From positions 1-64,000 of the forward strand of contig JBAKBP010004303.1 of NCBI GenBank assembly GCA_037953745.1: DNA of 64,000 nucleotides, given 5' to 3'. Made by a program: the position numbers and the translations under genes. The notes under the pieces were generated by a model that saw nothing but the letters and a program-made list of their open reading frames with translations, did not search any database and was not told the origin of the DNA. This DNA comes from Lithodes maja. Taxonomy: Eukaryota; Arthropoda; Malacostraca; Decapoda; Lithodidae. Of the stretch, positions 21,923-32,121 are shown one piece after another; positions within the stretch are counted from its first letter, which is position 1, and each line of letters opens with the position of its first letter.

Positions 21923-22648
21923 ATGGCTGCATGCAGGCTGGGACCACTGTTGGAAGAACGTAGTAGAAGTGTGGAAAGGTTAAGTAACTCTCCGGAAGAG
22001 GAAGTGGTAGTTTTGGGATCATCGGGGCTCACATCGGCGAGATCACAAGGGAAGGGTGCGATTGAGAAAAGGGAAAGGAGAGATAAGATCCATACCAAAT
22101 TCCTAAAACAAGCTCGCAGTCAAGGTGTCACAGCTAAACTAGTAGAAACTTTGCATAATGTTTTACACCAATTTTTTCAGCTTAAAAGGTCCCGAGACAC
22201 ACTTGTTACAACGATGGGAGCTCCCCCGCCCAACTCTGTGCTCCCACTTACCTCAACTACAGTGACTATCTCCTCGCAGTTTAAACTCACAAGTCAAATA
22301 GAAACCGCGCCGGCGATTTCTATTGTCCCACTTACTCCGGCCAAGGTCAGGGTTTTAACAGCCCCAGAGGTGCTTCCGACGTTGACACAACTTGCACCTC
22401 ATTTGATATCCTACCTGAAGTGCCCCAAGGTTAAAGTAAACCGTGGCTTTCTAACAGACCTTCTCTCCCGGCGGATGACAAAGTCAATCACTGCTCACAC
22501 TTCTTTAGATAAACAACTGCAAATGTCAGATAGTTTTCCTAAATTAGAGAAGCCGGACTGCTTTTGGTTTCCAGTCCGTGCACGTAAGTCAGGTGATAAG
22601 CACAGATCGGTGGCGGGGGAGATCCCAGTCCCTCAGGAATTTTCATAA
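21923..22648 (+). CDS. Unrecognised 241-codon ORF
   Basis: A true ATG frame. The product has an N-terminal charged part (ERSRSVERL, EKRERRDKIH), a short helical stretch (KLVETLHNVLHQFFQLKRSR) and a Thr/Pro/Leu-rich middle. I recognise no domain. The frame ends where a LINE reverse-transcriptase relic begins (about 22640), so it may be part of a chimaeric or decayed repeat rather than a gene. No catalytic or zinc motif is visible. Confidence 0.3.
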   Translation: MAACRLGPLLEERSRSVERLSNSPEEEVVVLGSSGLTSARSQGKGAIEKRERRDKIHTKFLKQARSQGVTAKLVETLHNVLHQFFQLKRSRDTLVTTMGAPPPNSVLPLTSTTVTISSQFKLTSQIETAPAISIVPLTPAKVRVLTAPEVLPTLTQLAPHLISYLKCPKVKVNRGFLTDLLSRRMTKSITAHTSLDKQLQMSDSFPKLEKPDCFWFPVRARKSGDKHRSVAGEIPVPQEFS

Positions 22649-23440
22649 ATGATCTTCTGAACTTGTACCTCCAGTTCCATTCATTTATATGCAGACGACT
22701 CTACCTTACACTACTCAATTAGTTTTCCTGAACGCCCCAGCCAGCAATCCCTCAAAGACAAACGTAATGAAGCCATGCAACTCTTATCTTCTGATCTAAC
22801 TACTATTTCCAATTGGGGCAGAGAAAACCTTGTTACTTATCTCAATATTCTCGGTGTCTCTTTTTTCTTCTGCTCTCACTTGGAAAGACCGTATTACCAG
22901 TCTTGCTAAGGCAGCCTCCCAGACGTTGGGTGTGCTCACCGCCTCAAGGGGTTCTTTACCCCTGCACAGCTTCTTGCTCTGTACAGGGGCACAGTGCGTC
23001 CTTGTATTGAGTATTGTTCTCATGTGTGGGGAGGATCCTCTCACACTGCTCTCCTAGACAAAGTAGAAAGGAAAGCCTTTCGTATCATTAACTCCCGCCC
23101 ACTCACCAACTCTCTGCAATCTCTCTCTCTCTTCGCCGCAATGTTGCATCTCTCACTATTCTATTGCTACTACAGTATAATAATCAATGTTCCTCAGAGC
23201 TTTCCCAGTGTATACTACCTTCTCTACATAGGGTACGTAGTACCCGTCTTGCAACACAATCCCACCCCTACTCTGTGCAACTCTCCAACACAAGAGTGAA
23301 ACGTTATTCTCAGACTTTCTTCTATTCAACTGCTGAGCTCTGGAACTCTCTCCCAGAATCAGTCTTTCCCTCTTCCTATGATTTAAATTGCTTCAAACTG
23401 TGTGTGTCCAAGCATTTGGGCTCGAACGTCCCTTGATTTT
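22640..23440 (+). pseudogene. LINE reverse transcriptase relic, palm to C-terminus
   Basis: Reading across stops and shifts gives 'INDLL', then 'YADDSTLHYSISF' at about 22690 (catalytic Asp pair kept), then 'WGRENLV', 'YRGTVRPCIEYCSHVWGG', 'LDKVERKAFRIINSRPL', and 'YSTAELWNSLPESVFPSSYDL...FKLCVSKHL'. Order and motifs are those of a non-LTR RT from the palm to its C-terminal block. At least three frame changes (near 22740, 22850 and 23150). The same family lies inverted at 1862-2410 and, more diverged, at 60425-60600. Confidence 0.75.
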
Positions 23441-23737
23441 GGCCCTGTCACTCTTTCAACCCCGGGGGAGGCACTCGATACAGGCAGTTCTGCCTTTTGT
23501 CTCCCTCACTCACATAGAAGAAAAAAAATCTGCCTGCCAGACAGTTGGCCAGCCATCATTTTGTGTTTTTGTGCTTGATTATGTAATATATTTTGTTTGT
23601 GATGTTGTGGCGAGGGATGGCAGTGGAAGCTTTACTAATGTCTATGTAATGAGGAGTTTTCTGTGTGGGGGACTGGCTGAAATTGAAGCAGTCAAAGTAA
23701 CAGTCAAATACTTTTTGTGTGAGGTTTGTAAGCAGAG
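23441..23737 (+). other. 3' region of the LINE relic and spacer
   Basis: The first ~70 bp match (inverted) the non-coding end of the LINE at 1899-1960, up to a short A-rich run near 23519. The rest is unassigned. Confidence 0.5.
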
Positions 23738-23739
23738 TA

Positions 23740-24798
23740 CAGTAAACCCTCGCTAACTCGGACTAATTGGGGGGAGGCCACTTCCGAGATGCCCGATTTT
23801 CCGAGATGTCCGAGGTCCGACTTATGTCCGACTTAAGAGAGGGAAAATTCCGAATTATAAGAGGAAAGTCCGCGTCCGAGAAAATTGAGATAATTTTTTT
23901 TTTTTTTTTTTAATGTGAAATTCATCATATTAATGACAAATACGAACCTTATTATGTTTTCAGGGACAGTACAGTACATAGTAAGTAATATTAACACAAT
24001 AATTAACCTAACAAGTGCGCATGGGGGTAATTGGAAACGTCCCCCTGTGCTGACGTATTTGAGGTGTTTCCGTCACTAAAATATTCATTGTACCATTAAT
24101 AGCATTAATAATTATCCATATGCGCCTATTATGGGTTGATTATAAAGGTATTAACCTGAAACAACAATAAAACGAGTGAAAACAGCGTTTGGATGGTCAA
24201 AATCGGAGATATAGCCCGCGAGTTGTATAATGTATGGGTGAGGCAAACTGCTTTCCCGCCAATTTCCCCCAAGGCCACTGAGACACAGTCGATCGATACT
24301 CTCTCTCTCTCTCTTGCACTCGCTTGCCATCAGTGATGACAACACCCTGCTTGCAACTCGCTAATGTTAGCACGAAAATATACCTCAGAATAAGGGAATA
24401 ATAGGGAAAATAGGTGATAACTGAAGGAGAGGAGGAAAATGGGGAAGGAGGGGAGGTAGAGGACTGAGATTTTGCATGGCCCAGGGGCCAAAAAAAAAAT
24501 AAAAAATCGATGTCAAAAGTTGATTTTTTGTTTTACTTACTCTCAAGAGTCTTCCCGCAGTCCGCCGGGGGAACTCTTAAGAGTCTCCCCGCAGTTCCCG
24601 GGTTAAAAGGCACAGGCTTCAATTCATCCTAAAATCACTTAAAACCGAGTGAGAGAACATTGTAAACCGGACACAAATCCCGCCCAACTCGAAATTTTCC
24701 GAGATATAGGCCTACAGGGACATTTCCAAGAGGCCTATGCCATTCCGAGAAGTGCGGGTTTCCGACTAAAACGAGTCCGAGTTAGCGAGGGTTTACTG
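23740..24798 (+). mobile_element. pogo/Tigger-like MITE with TA duplication, hosting a second MITE
   Basis: Ends are CAGTAAACCCTCGCTAACTC at 23740 and its inverted match ending at 24798, about 24 bp in near-perfect pairing. TA flanks both ends (23738-23739, 24799-24800). 'CAGTA..CCTCG' termini with a TA duplication are typical of pogo/Tigger elements. The inner parts (CCGAG-rich on both sides) are also inverted. No transposase. The centre is occupied by a TTAA MITE (24007-24602). Confidence 0.8.
24007..24602 (-). mobile_element. TTAA MITE, minus strand, inside the pogo-like MITE
   Basis: Inverted, diverged copy of the element at 3590-4233. It has the CCCGGGAACTGCGGGG end at 24602 with TTAA at 24603-24606, and TTAA at 24003-24006 on the other side, though there the TIR is eroded to CC. 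Shared interior blocks include the CTGACGTATTTGAG and CTAACATTAGCGAG type motifs. Confidence 0.7.
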
Positions 24799-24914
24799 TA
24801 TTTATTAGTGGTCACTCCATCATTGACGATATGCCTATTAGTATAATAGCCTCCTTTCAAGCGCCCGCGGTCAGCTAGTTTGAAACTCCCGCCGCGGGGA
24901 ACACGGAGTGCTAC
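24799..24914. other. Short unassigned spacer
   Basis: GC-richer DNA between the pogo-like MITE and a SINE. No feature seen. Confidence 0.3.
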
Positions 24915-25207
24915 TGTAGGAATTGGTTTTCACACCATACCCGAAAGAGGATTTATGGAGCTCCGATCTTACTCTCAACCATCTGAAGAATTTGACCAGC
25001 ACACCTAAACTTCGTTAGATGCGGGAATAGCCTCCCGAAAATATCAAGCCCTGGTGGGGGCTCGAACTTTCGACCCTTGGGTTGTGAGGCAGACACCTTA
25101 CCAGTTAGACCAATAGAGATATCCCACTTGGCCTGGTCGGCTCAGGGTAATTCCGCATCCGATTACTGTTTAGGCTAACCTATTTTCACTGACTTTACAC
25201 TACTTCA
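24915..25207 (-). repeat. tRNA-derived SINE, minus strand, copy 1
   Basis: On the minus strand an A-box-like TGGTCTAACTGGTAAGGTG is followed by a B-box-like GTTCGAGCCCC about 35 bp later, then a ~170-bp body ending near 24915. The same unit recurs at 25470-25742 with about 95% identity by eye. Two copies in one orientation within 560 bp suggest local duplication or repeated insertion. Confidence 0.75.
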
Positions 25208-25469
25208 CCTTCCGGTGAAGCGAAGGCTCCGAACAGAGAGGAACGAACAGAGAGGAACAAGCCTGAGCCGAAACGACCTGGGAGTCCGTCAGAGAGGTGA
25301 ACGGGAATGGTGAGTCAACTTCACTGAGCGGTGCACAACACGCACCGTGTGCTACACAGACACACTAATGGCCCAGTTGGCAACTCGCTTGGGCGGCTGG
25401 CAACTCCACAACCAAACCCAAGCGAGTTCTCACTACACTCCCTGTACTCTCCTATCCCTTTCCTTGTCC
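25208..25469. other. Spacer between SINE copies
   Basis: Contains a short direct repeat (AACAGAGAGGAAC, twice near 25234). No gene recognised. Confidence 0.3.
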
Positions 25470-25742
25470 TGTAGGAATTGGTTTTTACACCATACCCGAA
25501 AGAGGATTTATGGAGCTCCGATCTTACTCTCAACCATCTGAACAATTTGACCAGCACATCTAAACTTCGTTAGATGCGGGAATAGCCTCCCAAAAATATC
25601 AAGCCCTGGTGGGGGCTCGAACTTTCTACCCTTGGGTTGTGAGGCAGACACCTTACCAGTTAGACCAATAGAGATATCCCACTTGGCCTGGTATTTGATT
25701 ACTGTTTGGGCTAACCTATTTTCACTGACTTTACACTACATC
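25470..25742 (-). repeat. tRNA-derived SINE, minus strand, copy 2
   Basis: Second copy of the unit at 24915-25207, about 20 bp shorter near 25692 where copy 1 has GGCTCAGGGTAATTCCGCAT. Both Pol III boxes are kept. Confidence 0.75.
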
Positions 25743-26297
25743 ATAAGTGTAACACAACTTCTCTTATGGAATCGTCTTATGATTGGGGTATGCACTACGA
25801 AAAAACTTTGTAAAAAATAAAAGAGAAAGATCAAATCAAAAAAAATTATCGTCAAGCTTTCCATCTTTCGTGGATTTCTTGTGTGGATTCTCGCCCAGAC
25901 GGTGGAAACCCATTTGGACGTGTGTGCCTGTGCTCGGCTTCATTCTTCGTTCTCGCGCTTTTAGTGAGTCCTTGCTCATTTGTATTCATCTGAGTTGTAT
26001 GTGAACAGGTTTAGATTAGCTAGAACAGGCTGCCCGAAGGGAAGTGTTAAAATAGGGTACGTGTGTACTCCGCTGCATGTCTGCCTGCCGAGATCGGAAT
26101 CTCTCCGGGTAGTCGGGGGCCGGGGGAGTGCTGGAGCGACCTTGGTGACCCTGCTCTCTGGGTCTTCTCCTGGGTGACCTGGATGTGTGTGAGTTTGTGC
26201 TTTTTATCTGTGTTTATTCGTTGTTTTTATGTTGTTTTTGTGTTTTCCCTGTTCTTGCTCTGTCTTGAGTCGGCTACCCCCAAAATGGGGATTGGGC
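25743..26297. other. Unassigned DNA, possible retroposon 3' end
   Basis: No frame of note. The last ~35 bp (GGCTACCCCCAAAATGGGG) lead into a (TAGA)n run, the arrangement of a SINE or LINE 3' end, but no body is recognised. Confidence 0.35.
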
Positions 26298-26326
26298 CTG
26301 AGCATATAGATAGATAGATAGATAGA
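26298..26326 (+). repeat. (TAGA)n microsatellite
   Basis: About six tandem TAGA units. Confidence 0.9.
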
Positions 26327-27322
26327 CGTGTGTACAGGCGCCACCATGCCCCCCAGGACCAGCGCCTCATTGTTTATGTTTTGTTTTATCTGTGCCTTAG
26401 TTTTTGCTCTTATGTATTAGATTAGGAGGCTGCTTCATCTGCAGAATTATGCTTCAGGCCGTCACTATGAGGCAGTTGCATTTTATGTTTATTTAGCAGA
26501 TGCCCTGGTCTAAGAGTCGTCACACGTGGTGCGAGCCTGCTTTTCCCCTCTCTCGTGGGGCCCTCACCTGATGTCTTCGATGTCTACGCTGTGTCTTCAG
26601 GAGGTAAGGTAAACTACAAGGAGTATGATTACTATGTGCCACGTGGCCAGCCTCGTTAGGGGTCTCCGTAGTGACTAGGGGTAATATTTATTTTGATTGT
26701 GAATATTATGTGTTACGTACCTATGCTGTGTTCCCTGGTTGGCATGTAGTGTTGGCCATGCGACAGGGAGTCGGGAGATGTCCTGATGTTGGTGGGGGGG
26801 GGTCTGTTTTCGGGTGGTATGACTTAATTTCAGTCTACGCTTCGATTTTAGGCCAGGCAATAAAGTGCCGAGGTTGGACAAAAATGTTTACAAAGCAATT
26901 TCACCTGAAATGGGTTCTTTGGAGGTATCTCTAACCACACAAAAAAGTCCACTCGAAGCCACCCATGGCAAATACTCGTTTTCACTGAAAATCCTAGATG
27001 CCCGCCGCCGCGGAAGGTAAAATATTGAAATAGGCATAACTTTGCTGAAAATCAACATAGAAACACAAATAGTGTCTAATCCTACTAATTTTGAGGTGCT
27101 CTTTCATTTAAAGTTACTTTGGAGGAGATTGGAAGATGTGTTCATATTGAAATCCTCGAAAAATCAAAATTTTGGCCTAAAATGAGCAAAATTAATTGTC
27201 TGAACAACCGGCTATAATCTTTTACATATGTATTATTGTATTGTGTATATTGTGTATGTATATATGTATATAAATATGTATATGTGTATATTCCAAGGTG
27301 ACTTTCAAACACATTAATTTAT
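26327..27322. other. Unassigned DNA, includes 3' flank of the relic gene
   Basis: A run of ten G at about 26796. The last ~400 bp (26900-27322) are AT-rich and lie directly after the stop codon of the minus-strand relic gene; they may be its 3' UTR or the end of the repeat that contained it. A TATA-dinucleotide tract lies at 27243-27290. Confidence 0.35.
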
Positions 27323-28465
27323 TTATAGTCCCGTTTCATCATCATCGTTTTCCACCTCATATTCTTCAATGTCCACAGGTGGACCGTTCAAACAGGTAAT
27401 GCCCTTGCATTGACCACAAGCTGGAGTGCAATGGAGCCCATTTTTGCGGCATGTACATGTTCTTGTGTTGCATTTTCCACCACAATTGCATCGCATTATC
27501 TTAAGTAGTCGATCAGGTGCCGACGGCTGAGACATTTTAACGGGATATAAGCCAGGAGAAGTCGTCCAGCCCCATTCTTCTGCAGGAAGATCATTACCAC
27601 ACCATGCCTGAACCTGATGGTATGCGCGATGACTATGGAAAGTGGCTGCATCAGATGTTGGCGGAAGCTTCTCTGGCGACACATACTGCGTGGCAGTACC
27701 CACTTTCTGCTGGAACTTGTCCACTCTTGCCGAGTCAAGGCTCAGAGATGTTGTGCAGCCATAGATGATCAACAAGGCATCTTCTCCAGCTCTTTCTATT
27801 TCTGCTTTAGATGAAGATGGAGACATGAATATTGAACTACACTGCTCTAGTTCTGCATATTTCTTGAGTACTGACACTTTGCCAATCCCATAAGGTCTAG
27901 ATGTAGTGTCACACCCACTGAAAGCATGCAGAAAGAGCAGGGCGCCAGAGAGTAATGGGTCAAGCTTCTTTGCCAAAGTTGTGACACACACTGTTTGTTT
28001 GGATGTCACCATGTATAAGTCTTTGTCAGCAATATTGGCATGATGCGTTAGCAGCTGGAACACATCAGAATCCTCTGCGACAACAGCTGTTGGCTTCTCT
28101 TTGGCGTGAAGACATGCTGACATACATATCTTGTAGTCAGCATCACCTTTTGCATGTTCAACGGCGATATCCGCTTTGGTCATTTGCTCTGCAAGTAGAT
28201 TGATGAATGCTTGCTTGTTGGAAGGATTGGCAAGAAAGTTCTTCTTAGTCATGGTTACATGCACTTCTGGTGAAACCAACACTGTAGCACCTATATCATT
28301 CCCCATCCTGCGACGATGTGCTTCATCCTTTGTGCTAGATCCATGATACCCATCAAACACAACCAAAGCATGACAGTATGATGTGTCGGACGTACATTTC
28401 ACAGATCTCCGAGTAGCTGGCATTTTTAGGCCATGAGAATTTATGAAGCAGGCTACCACCATCAA
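27323..28465 (-). pseudogene. FEN/XPG-like nuclease with CXC-like tail, C-terminal ORF
   Basis: The minus-strand frame is open for 380 codons, but its ATG is not the original start: upstream coding continues in another frame (28353-28806), so a one- or two-base indel lies near 28370-28410. Motifs by residue: VVFDGY (35-40), EDSDVF (131-136), LHAFSGCDTTS then GIGK (179-196). Their order and form resemble the FEN1/XPG nuclease fold (N-terminal FDG, central acidic ESD/DSD, SGCD...GxGK helix-turn-helix). Residues 325-358 are Cys-rich with a CNCGGKC..CTC..C pattern like tesmin/TSO1 CXC motifs. The tail is acidic. Similar multi-copy proteins of unknown role are known from invertebrates; whether this is a host gene family or part of a mobile element is open. 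Confidence 0.55.
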
Positions 28466-28806
28466 TGATGTACTGCATACTCATGTCACAGGACGTTGCA
28501 CTACTGCTCTCTGGAACAAGCTTGAGGAGATGGTGAATGATTTCCGATTTATCCCCCATCCTCATGCACACATGGTTGTCAAAGAGAGATGGTGGGAAAG
28601 AGCACATCTCATATCGGAAGAGATCTGGAAGTGGTATGTCATCGAATGGCACCTGGTTCCTGGGAATTGGTCTGGAAGTTGAACGAGCTGGTGTGATTGC
28701 TCCCATCTGACCCATCATGTGAATGACATTTTCACCATCCAATGTCTTTGCATTGTGATCAACATTGTCAGCAATAAAGTGCAGCAAAGCATCAGCAGTG
28801 AGATCT
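28353..28806 (-). pseudogene. Same relic gene, middle part up to the piggyBac insertion
   Basis: Minus-strand coding text from the TTAA target (28807-28810) through 'ADNVDHNAKTLDGENVIHMMG', 'MQYIIDGGSLLHKFSWP' to about 28400, where a frameshift moves the reading to the next ORF. On the far side of piggyBac, at 33022, the text 'LTQGVDI' continues into 'KDLTADAL' here once one TTAA and the element are removed, in the same frame. Confidence 0.65.
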
Positions 28807-28810
28807 TTAA

Positions 28811-28890
28811 CCCTTCGACCCCGGGTGGTACACGTGTGTACCATTTTTTTTTGGCCCGAGGAACCCGGGTGGTACACCACTGTACCATTG
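28811..28890 (+). repeat. piggyBac left TIR and subterminal palindromic repeats
   Basis: After the TIR, the block CCCGGGTGGTACAC...GTACCA occurs twice (about 28820 and 28864). Each copy contains an inverted repeat (GGTACAC/GTGTACC in the first). These are good candidates for transposase binding sites. Confidence 0.65.
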
Positions 28891-28910
28891 CTTGCGTGAG
28901 TGCTTTTCGA

Positions 28911-30074
28911 ATGGCGCGCGTACAAATTTTGCTCCGTGGTCACCAGGCGGCGCTACCAGACAGCATGTACGCCAGTCTCTACCCTGCCGCCAACATGGAT
29001 ACTAGCCCAAAAAGTGATTCCCTTGTGTCCGATTCCACACTCCCTTCGACGCCTGCCCATGTTCGTCGCGCCCTAACGCGAATGCACGCACAAGATGCGT
29101 TGACTCCCGGAGGTATTGAAATAGCTTTGAGGAGTTATGAACGTGGTGAAGGCAAAAAAAGTGGTGATGACTTGGGCAGTGATAGCTCCGAGTCTTACGA
29201 GTCTCACTATAGTGAGGATTTTGACGATATAGAAGAAATCCGTGAAAGAGACGCGCTTTTTATTGGATTTGAGCATGACGATGAAAGTGATGATAGTACT
29301 GAACGTGACATAGTTGTGCAAGGTGATGAGAGTCTAGTGAGAGTGAGCGAATGGGACAGCACTAGGTCGACTACCAAGTTTAGGTTGAGTGACACGACAC
29401 CTAGCCCTTCGCCAGCTAAATCCCCATTCAAGATACGTTTCTATAAGAAACAAGTGCTCAAAAAGGCGGCCGCGGCAGCCAGGAAAGAGGCCCTAAAAGT
29501 TGGTGAGGGAGCAGTGCGTGAGGGTGCCAGTGAGGCTGCGCGTGAGGCCGAGGTTGACCCGCCATTGTCTTCCTTATCTACCCACGCCACCCAAGTTGCC
29601 CCAGGCTCCCGCCATTCTTCCCCACCACCACCAGCACTGCCTAGGGTTGAGGAACCCCCACTTTCGGCCTATTTACCCCCTATTTCCCCCGAGAGGAGAC
29701 ATACTACTAAAGAAAAGGGAAAAGGGAGAAAATATGTCAAAAAAGGAGCTACAAGTAGGCGCTCTTTGTTCGAGGCTCCCGCGGCTTCCACCCCTGCGGC
29801 TTCCACCCCTGCCGCTCCCAGCCATACGCCCCCGCAAGTTTCCCCAGGGTCCACCCCACCTCTCCAGCCTACAACAGAGGTTCCTCATGATGTGTTTGAC
29901 CTCGCATCCATACCTGCACCTACAGACACTGAACCAGTGCTGTCTAAGACTCGTCGTAGGCCAAGGAGCCCCGAACCTCTGTATGAAGATGACAGAGCCT
30001 CATCTCCCACTCCTTCCCCACCTCGCCGACCTACACGCCGCCCACGCATCATTCGTTCCCCCGCAAGAATATGA
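28911..30074 (+). CDS. piggyBac N-terminal ORF, acidic and Pro-rich
   Basis: The first ATG inside the element (28911) opens a 387-codon frame. The product has a very acidic stretch (residues ~85-145; DDLGSDSSESYESHYSEDFDD), an Ala/Lys helix (KKQVLKKAAAAARKEALK) and a long Pro/Ser-rich tail ending in RRPRSPEP and RRPTRRPR. Acidic disordered N-termini are normal in piggyBac transposases but this one is several times the usual length. It is in the same frame as the transposase ORF at 30183, separated by several stops; a +1 reading of 30060-30150 (EYEGGSEDEGHLTDDSGHDTW) bridges them, so two compensating shifts, or a short intron, may lie here. Confidence 0.6.
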   Translation: MARVQILLRGHQAALPDSMYASLYPAANMDTSPKSDSLVSDSTLPSTPAHVRRALTRMHAQDALTPGGIEIALRSYERGEGKKSGDDLGSDSSESYESHYSEDFDDIEEIRERDALFIGFEHDDESDDSTERDIVVQGDESLVRVSEWDSTRSTTKFRLSDTTPSPSPAKSPFKIRFYKKQVLKKAAAAARKEALKVGEGAVREGASEAAREAEVDPPLSSLSTHATQVAPGSRHSSPPPPALPRVEEPPLSAYLPPISPERRHTTKEKGKGRKYVKKGATSRRSLFEAPAASTPAASTPAAPSHTPPQVSPGSTPPLQPTTEVPHDVFDLASIPAPTDTEPVLSKTRRRPRSPEPLYEDDRASSPTPSPPRRPTRRPRIIRSPARI

Positions 30075-30182
30075 GGGGGGCTCTGAAGATGAAGGGCACC
30101 TCACAGACGACTCTGGCCATGATACCTGGGTCCACCGTCAGGGCAAGATGACGGCTCTGACGACAACGACGATGACGAATTT

Positions 30183-31946
30183 ATGGACATCGACGACCCT
30201 CAACCCAGACGCTTTGCCCAGGGCCGTCGTGCTCCTGGCCGCCCTGGCCGCCTGGCTGGCCGCCGGGCTGGGCCTGGGCGCCGTCGCGCTCCTGGCCGCC
30301 CTAGGGTTCGCGCCGCCAAAGTTCGTGGGCGTGCTGCCCCCGCTGTAGCTCCTCGTCAGCGTCGCCAGAAGGACGGATTTTATGTTTTCAACTGGCAGGA
30401 TGTGGCTGCTGATGAAGTCATTGACCCTGATGTAACCCCTTTTGATGAGGTACAGGATGCTCCAGGAGTTACCCCAAGTTTTCCTGCAGGCCCCAATGCT
30501 CGACCACATGAGCTTTTTGAGGCTTTTTTTGATAAGGAGGTTACTGACTTTGTCATAAAAGAGACAAATAAGCATTACCAAATCCAGGTTAACTTTTTTG
30601 GCAAGGTGACCAAGGGCCACATGAAGCGGTGGACCCCAGTGACTCATCCCGAGTTCATGGTGTTCCTGGCAATCACCATGCTAATGCCTCATGTGAAGAA
30701 GCACAGGTTGGCTGACTATTGGATCACCAAAGATCTAATATCCACCCCTGCCTTCGGGAAATACATCTCTCGGGACCGGTACCTCGACATCCTCGGAGCG
30801 CTCCATCTTGTCACCAACACCGACATGCATCTCCCTGACAAACTGTGGAAAATTAGGACGTTGTACGAGATGATGAGAGAACGTTTCACGTCCTACTTCA
30901 TGCCCTTCTGCAACGTCTGTATTGACGAGTCTCTTGTGCTGTTCCGGGGAAAGCTGAGCTTCAGGCAGTACATCCCCTCAAAGAGACATCGCTTTGGTAT
31001 AAAGTTCTTTGTGCTGTGCGATTGCCAAACTGGCTATGTCCTGGACTTCCTGGTCTACAGCGGGAAGGAAGGGGACGTGGCAATAGACCCCCTCATTGGC
31101 TTTGGCGGAGCAGTGGTTCAAGCCATGATGAACCGGTACTTCGAAAAGAATCACGTCCTCTACACGGACAACTACTACACGTCCCCCACTCTCTCAAAGT
31201 ACCTCCATGAGCGCCAGACGGGGACTGTAGGCACAGTACGAGGGAAAAGGAAGGGCATGCCAAGTTTCCCTCCTAAAACAAAGAAAGGCGATGTCTTCAA
31301 GAAGAAGTCGGGACCCATTCTGGCTATCCACTGGCACGACCAGCGGAAGGTCAACATCCTGAGCACCGTCCACAAGGGGGAAATGGTTGAGACTGGCAAG
31401 GTGGATCGCCGCACCAAAGTCAGGGTGACCAAGCCCGATGCTGTCCTGGACTACAACATCAATATGAGGCTGGTGGACAAGTCCGACATGCAGATAGGCT
31501 TCATCGACTGTCTGCGTACCTCGTGCAGATGGTACAAAAAGTTCTTTCTGCACATGGTGGACATGTCAATGCTGAATGCCTATAATATCTACAGGCTTCG
31601 GAATCCGCGCACACCCAGGAAGTTCAGTAGCCTGCGGAGGTTCCAAAAACAGGTGTTGGTGGAGCTCCTGGACAGGTATGCTATGCCACAGAGGGCAGTG
31701 GTACAACCTGGGCGCCCCGTTCAGGACCGCATGCAGTGTGCACAGTATCTAAATGTGCACAAGCTCGGTTACCTGCCTCTGGAACGAGATGGAGTCACCA
31801 TTAGCAGAAGGCGGTGCCATGTCTGCTGGAACAGCCAGGTGAGGCCGAGGAAGCAGAAAAAGACCAATATGCAGTGTGTGGAGTGCCAGCTGTCACTATG
31901 TCCTATACCGTGCTATGCTGAATACCACACCAAGCAGGAGTACTAA
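30183..31946 (+). CDS. piggyBac transposase (PGBD-like)
   Basis: 587 residues from ATG 30183; the true start may lie upstream. The N-terminus is Arg/Gly/Pro-rich (RRAPGRPGR). From ~residue 105 the DDE_Tnp_1_7 domain follows: HPEFMVFLAITMLM, YLDILGALHL, then catalytic Asp248 (NVCIDESLVLF), Asp329 (LYTDNYYTSP) and Asp432 (RLVDKSDM). Spacings of 81 and 103 residues agree well with piggyBac. The C-terminal ~40 residues are a Cys-rich domain (CHVCWN, CVECQLSLCPIPC, H) of the RING/PHD-like type that binds the subterminal DNA. No stop or gap is visible within the catalytic domain, so it could be active. Confidence 0.92.
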   Translation: MDIDDPQPRRFAQGRRAPGRPGRLAGRRAGPGRRRAPGRPRVRAAKVRGRAAPAVAPRQRRQKDGFYVFNWQDVAADEVIDPDVTPFDEVQDAPGVTPSFPAGPNARPHELFEAFFDKEVTDFVIKETNKHYQIQVNFFGKVTKGHMKRWTPVTHPEFMVFLAITMLMPHVKKHRLADYWITKDLISTPAFGKYISRDRYLDILGALHLVTNTDMHLPDKLWKIRTLYEMMRERFTSYFMPFCNVCIDESLVLFRGKLSFRQYIPSKRHRFGIKFFVLCDCQTGYVLDFLVYSGKEGDVAIDPLIGFGGAVVQAMMNRYFEKNHVLYTDNYYTSPTLSKYLHERQTGTVGTVRGKRKGMPSFPPKTKKGDVFKKKSGPILAIHWHDQRKVNILSTVHKGEMVETGKVDRRTKVRVTKPDAVLDYNINMRLVDKSDMQIGFIDCLRTSCRWYKKFFLHMVDMSMLNAYNIYRLRNPRTPRKFSSLRRFQKQVLVELLDRYAMPQRAVVQPGRPVQDRMQCAQYLNVHKLGYLPLERDGVTISRRRCHVCWNSQVRPRKQKKTNMQCVECQLSLCPIPCYAEYHTKQEY

Positions 31947-32121
31947 CTAATAATCATAGTGAAAGTACCAAAGACTGACAATATGTATGTATATAGGCAA
32001 CAAGTGGAAATAAAACAATGTACAGGTGTATTGTGATAAAAAAAGTCATGTATTATGAAAACATATATAAATAAGTGAAAAAAGACACAATAAATTGTAT
32101 ATAAAACGTTTACAAAGCATA
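31947..32121 (+). other. piggyBac 3' UTR
   Basis: AT-rich with AATAAA at ~32010 and ~32088. No frame. Confidence 0.5.

Noticed and set aside
29500..30348. Alternative 282-codon frame overlapping the piggyBac N-terminal ORF
   Set aside because: Most of it is a shifted reading of the Pro-rich region; only about 30 codons near 30060-30150 look meaningful, and these are described as part of a frameshift.
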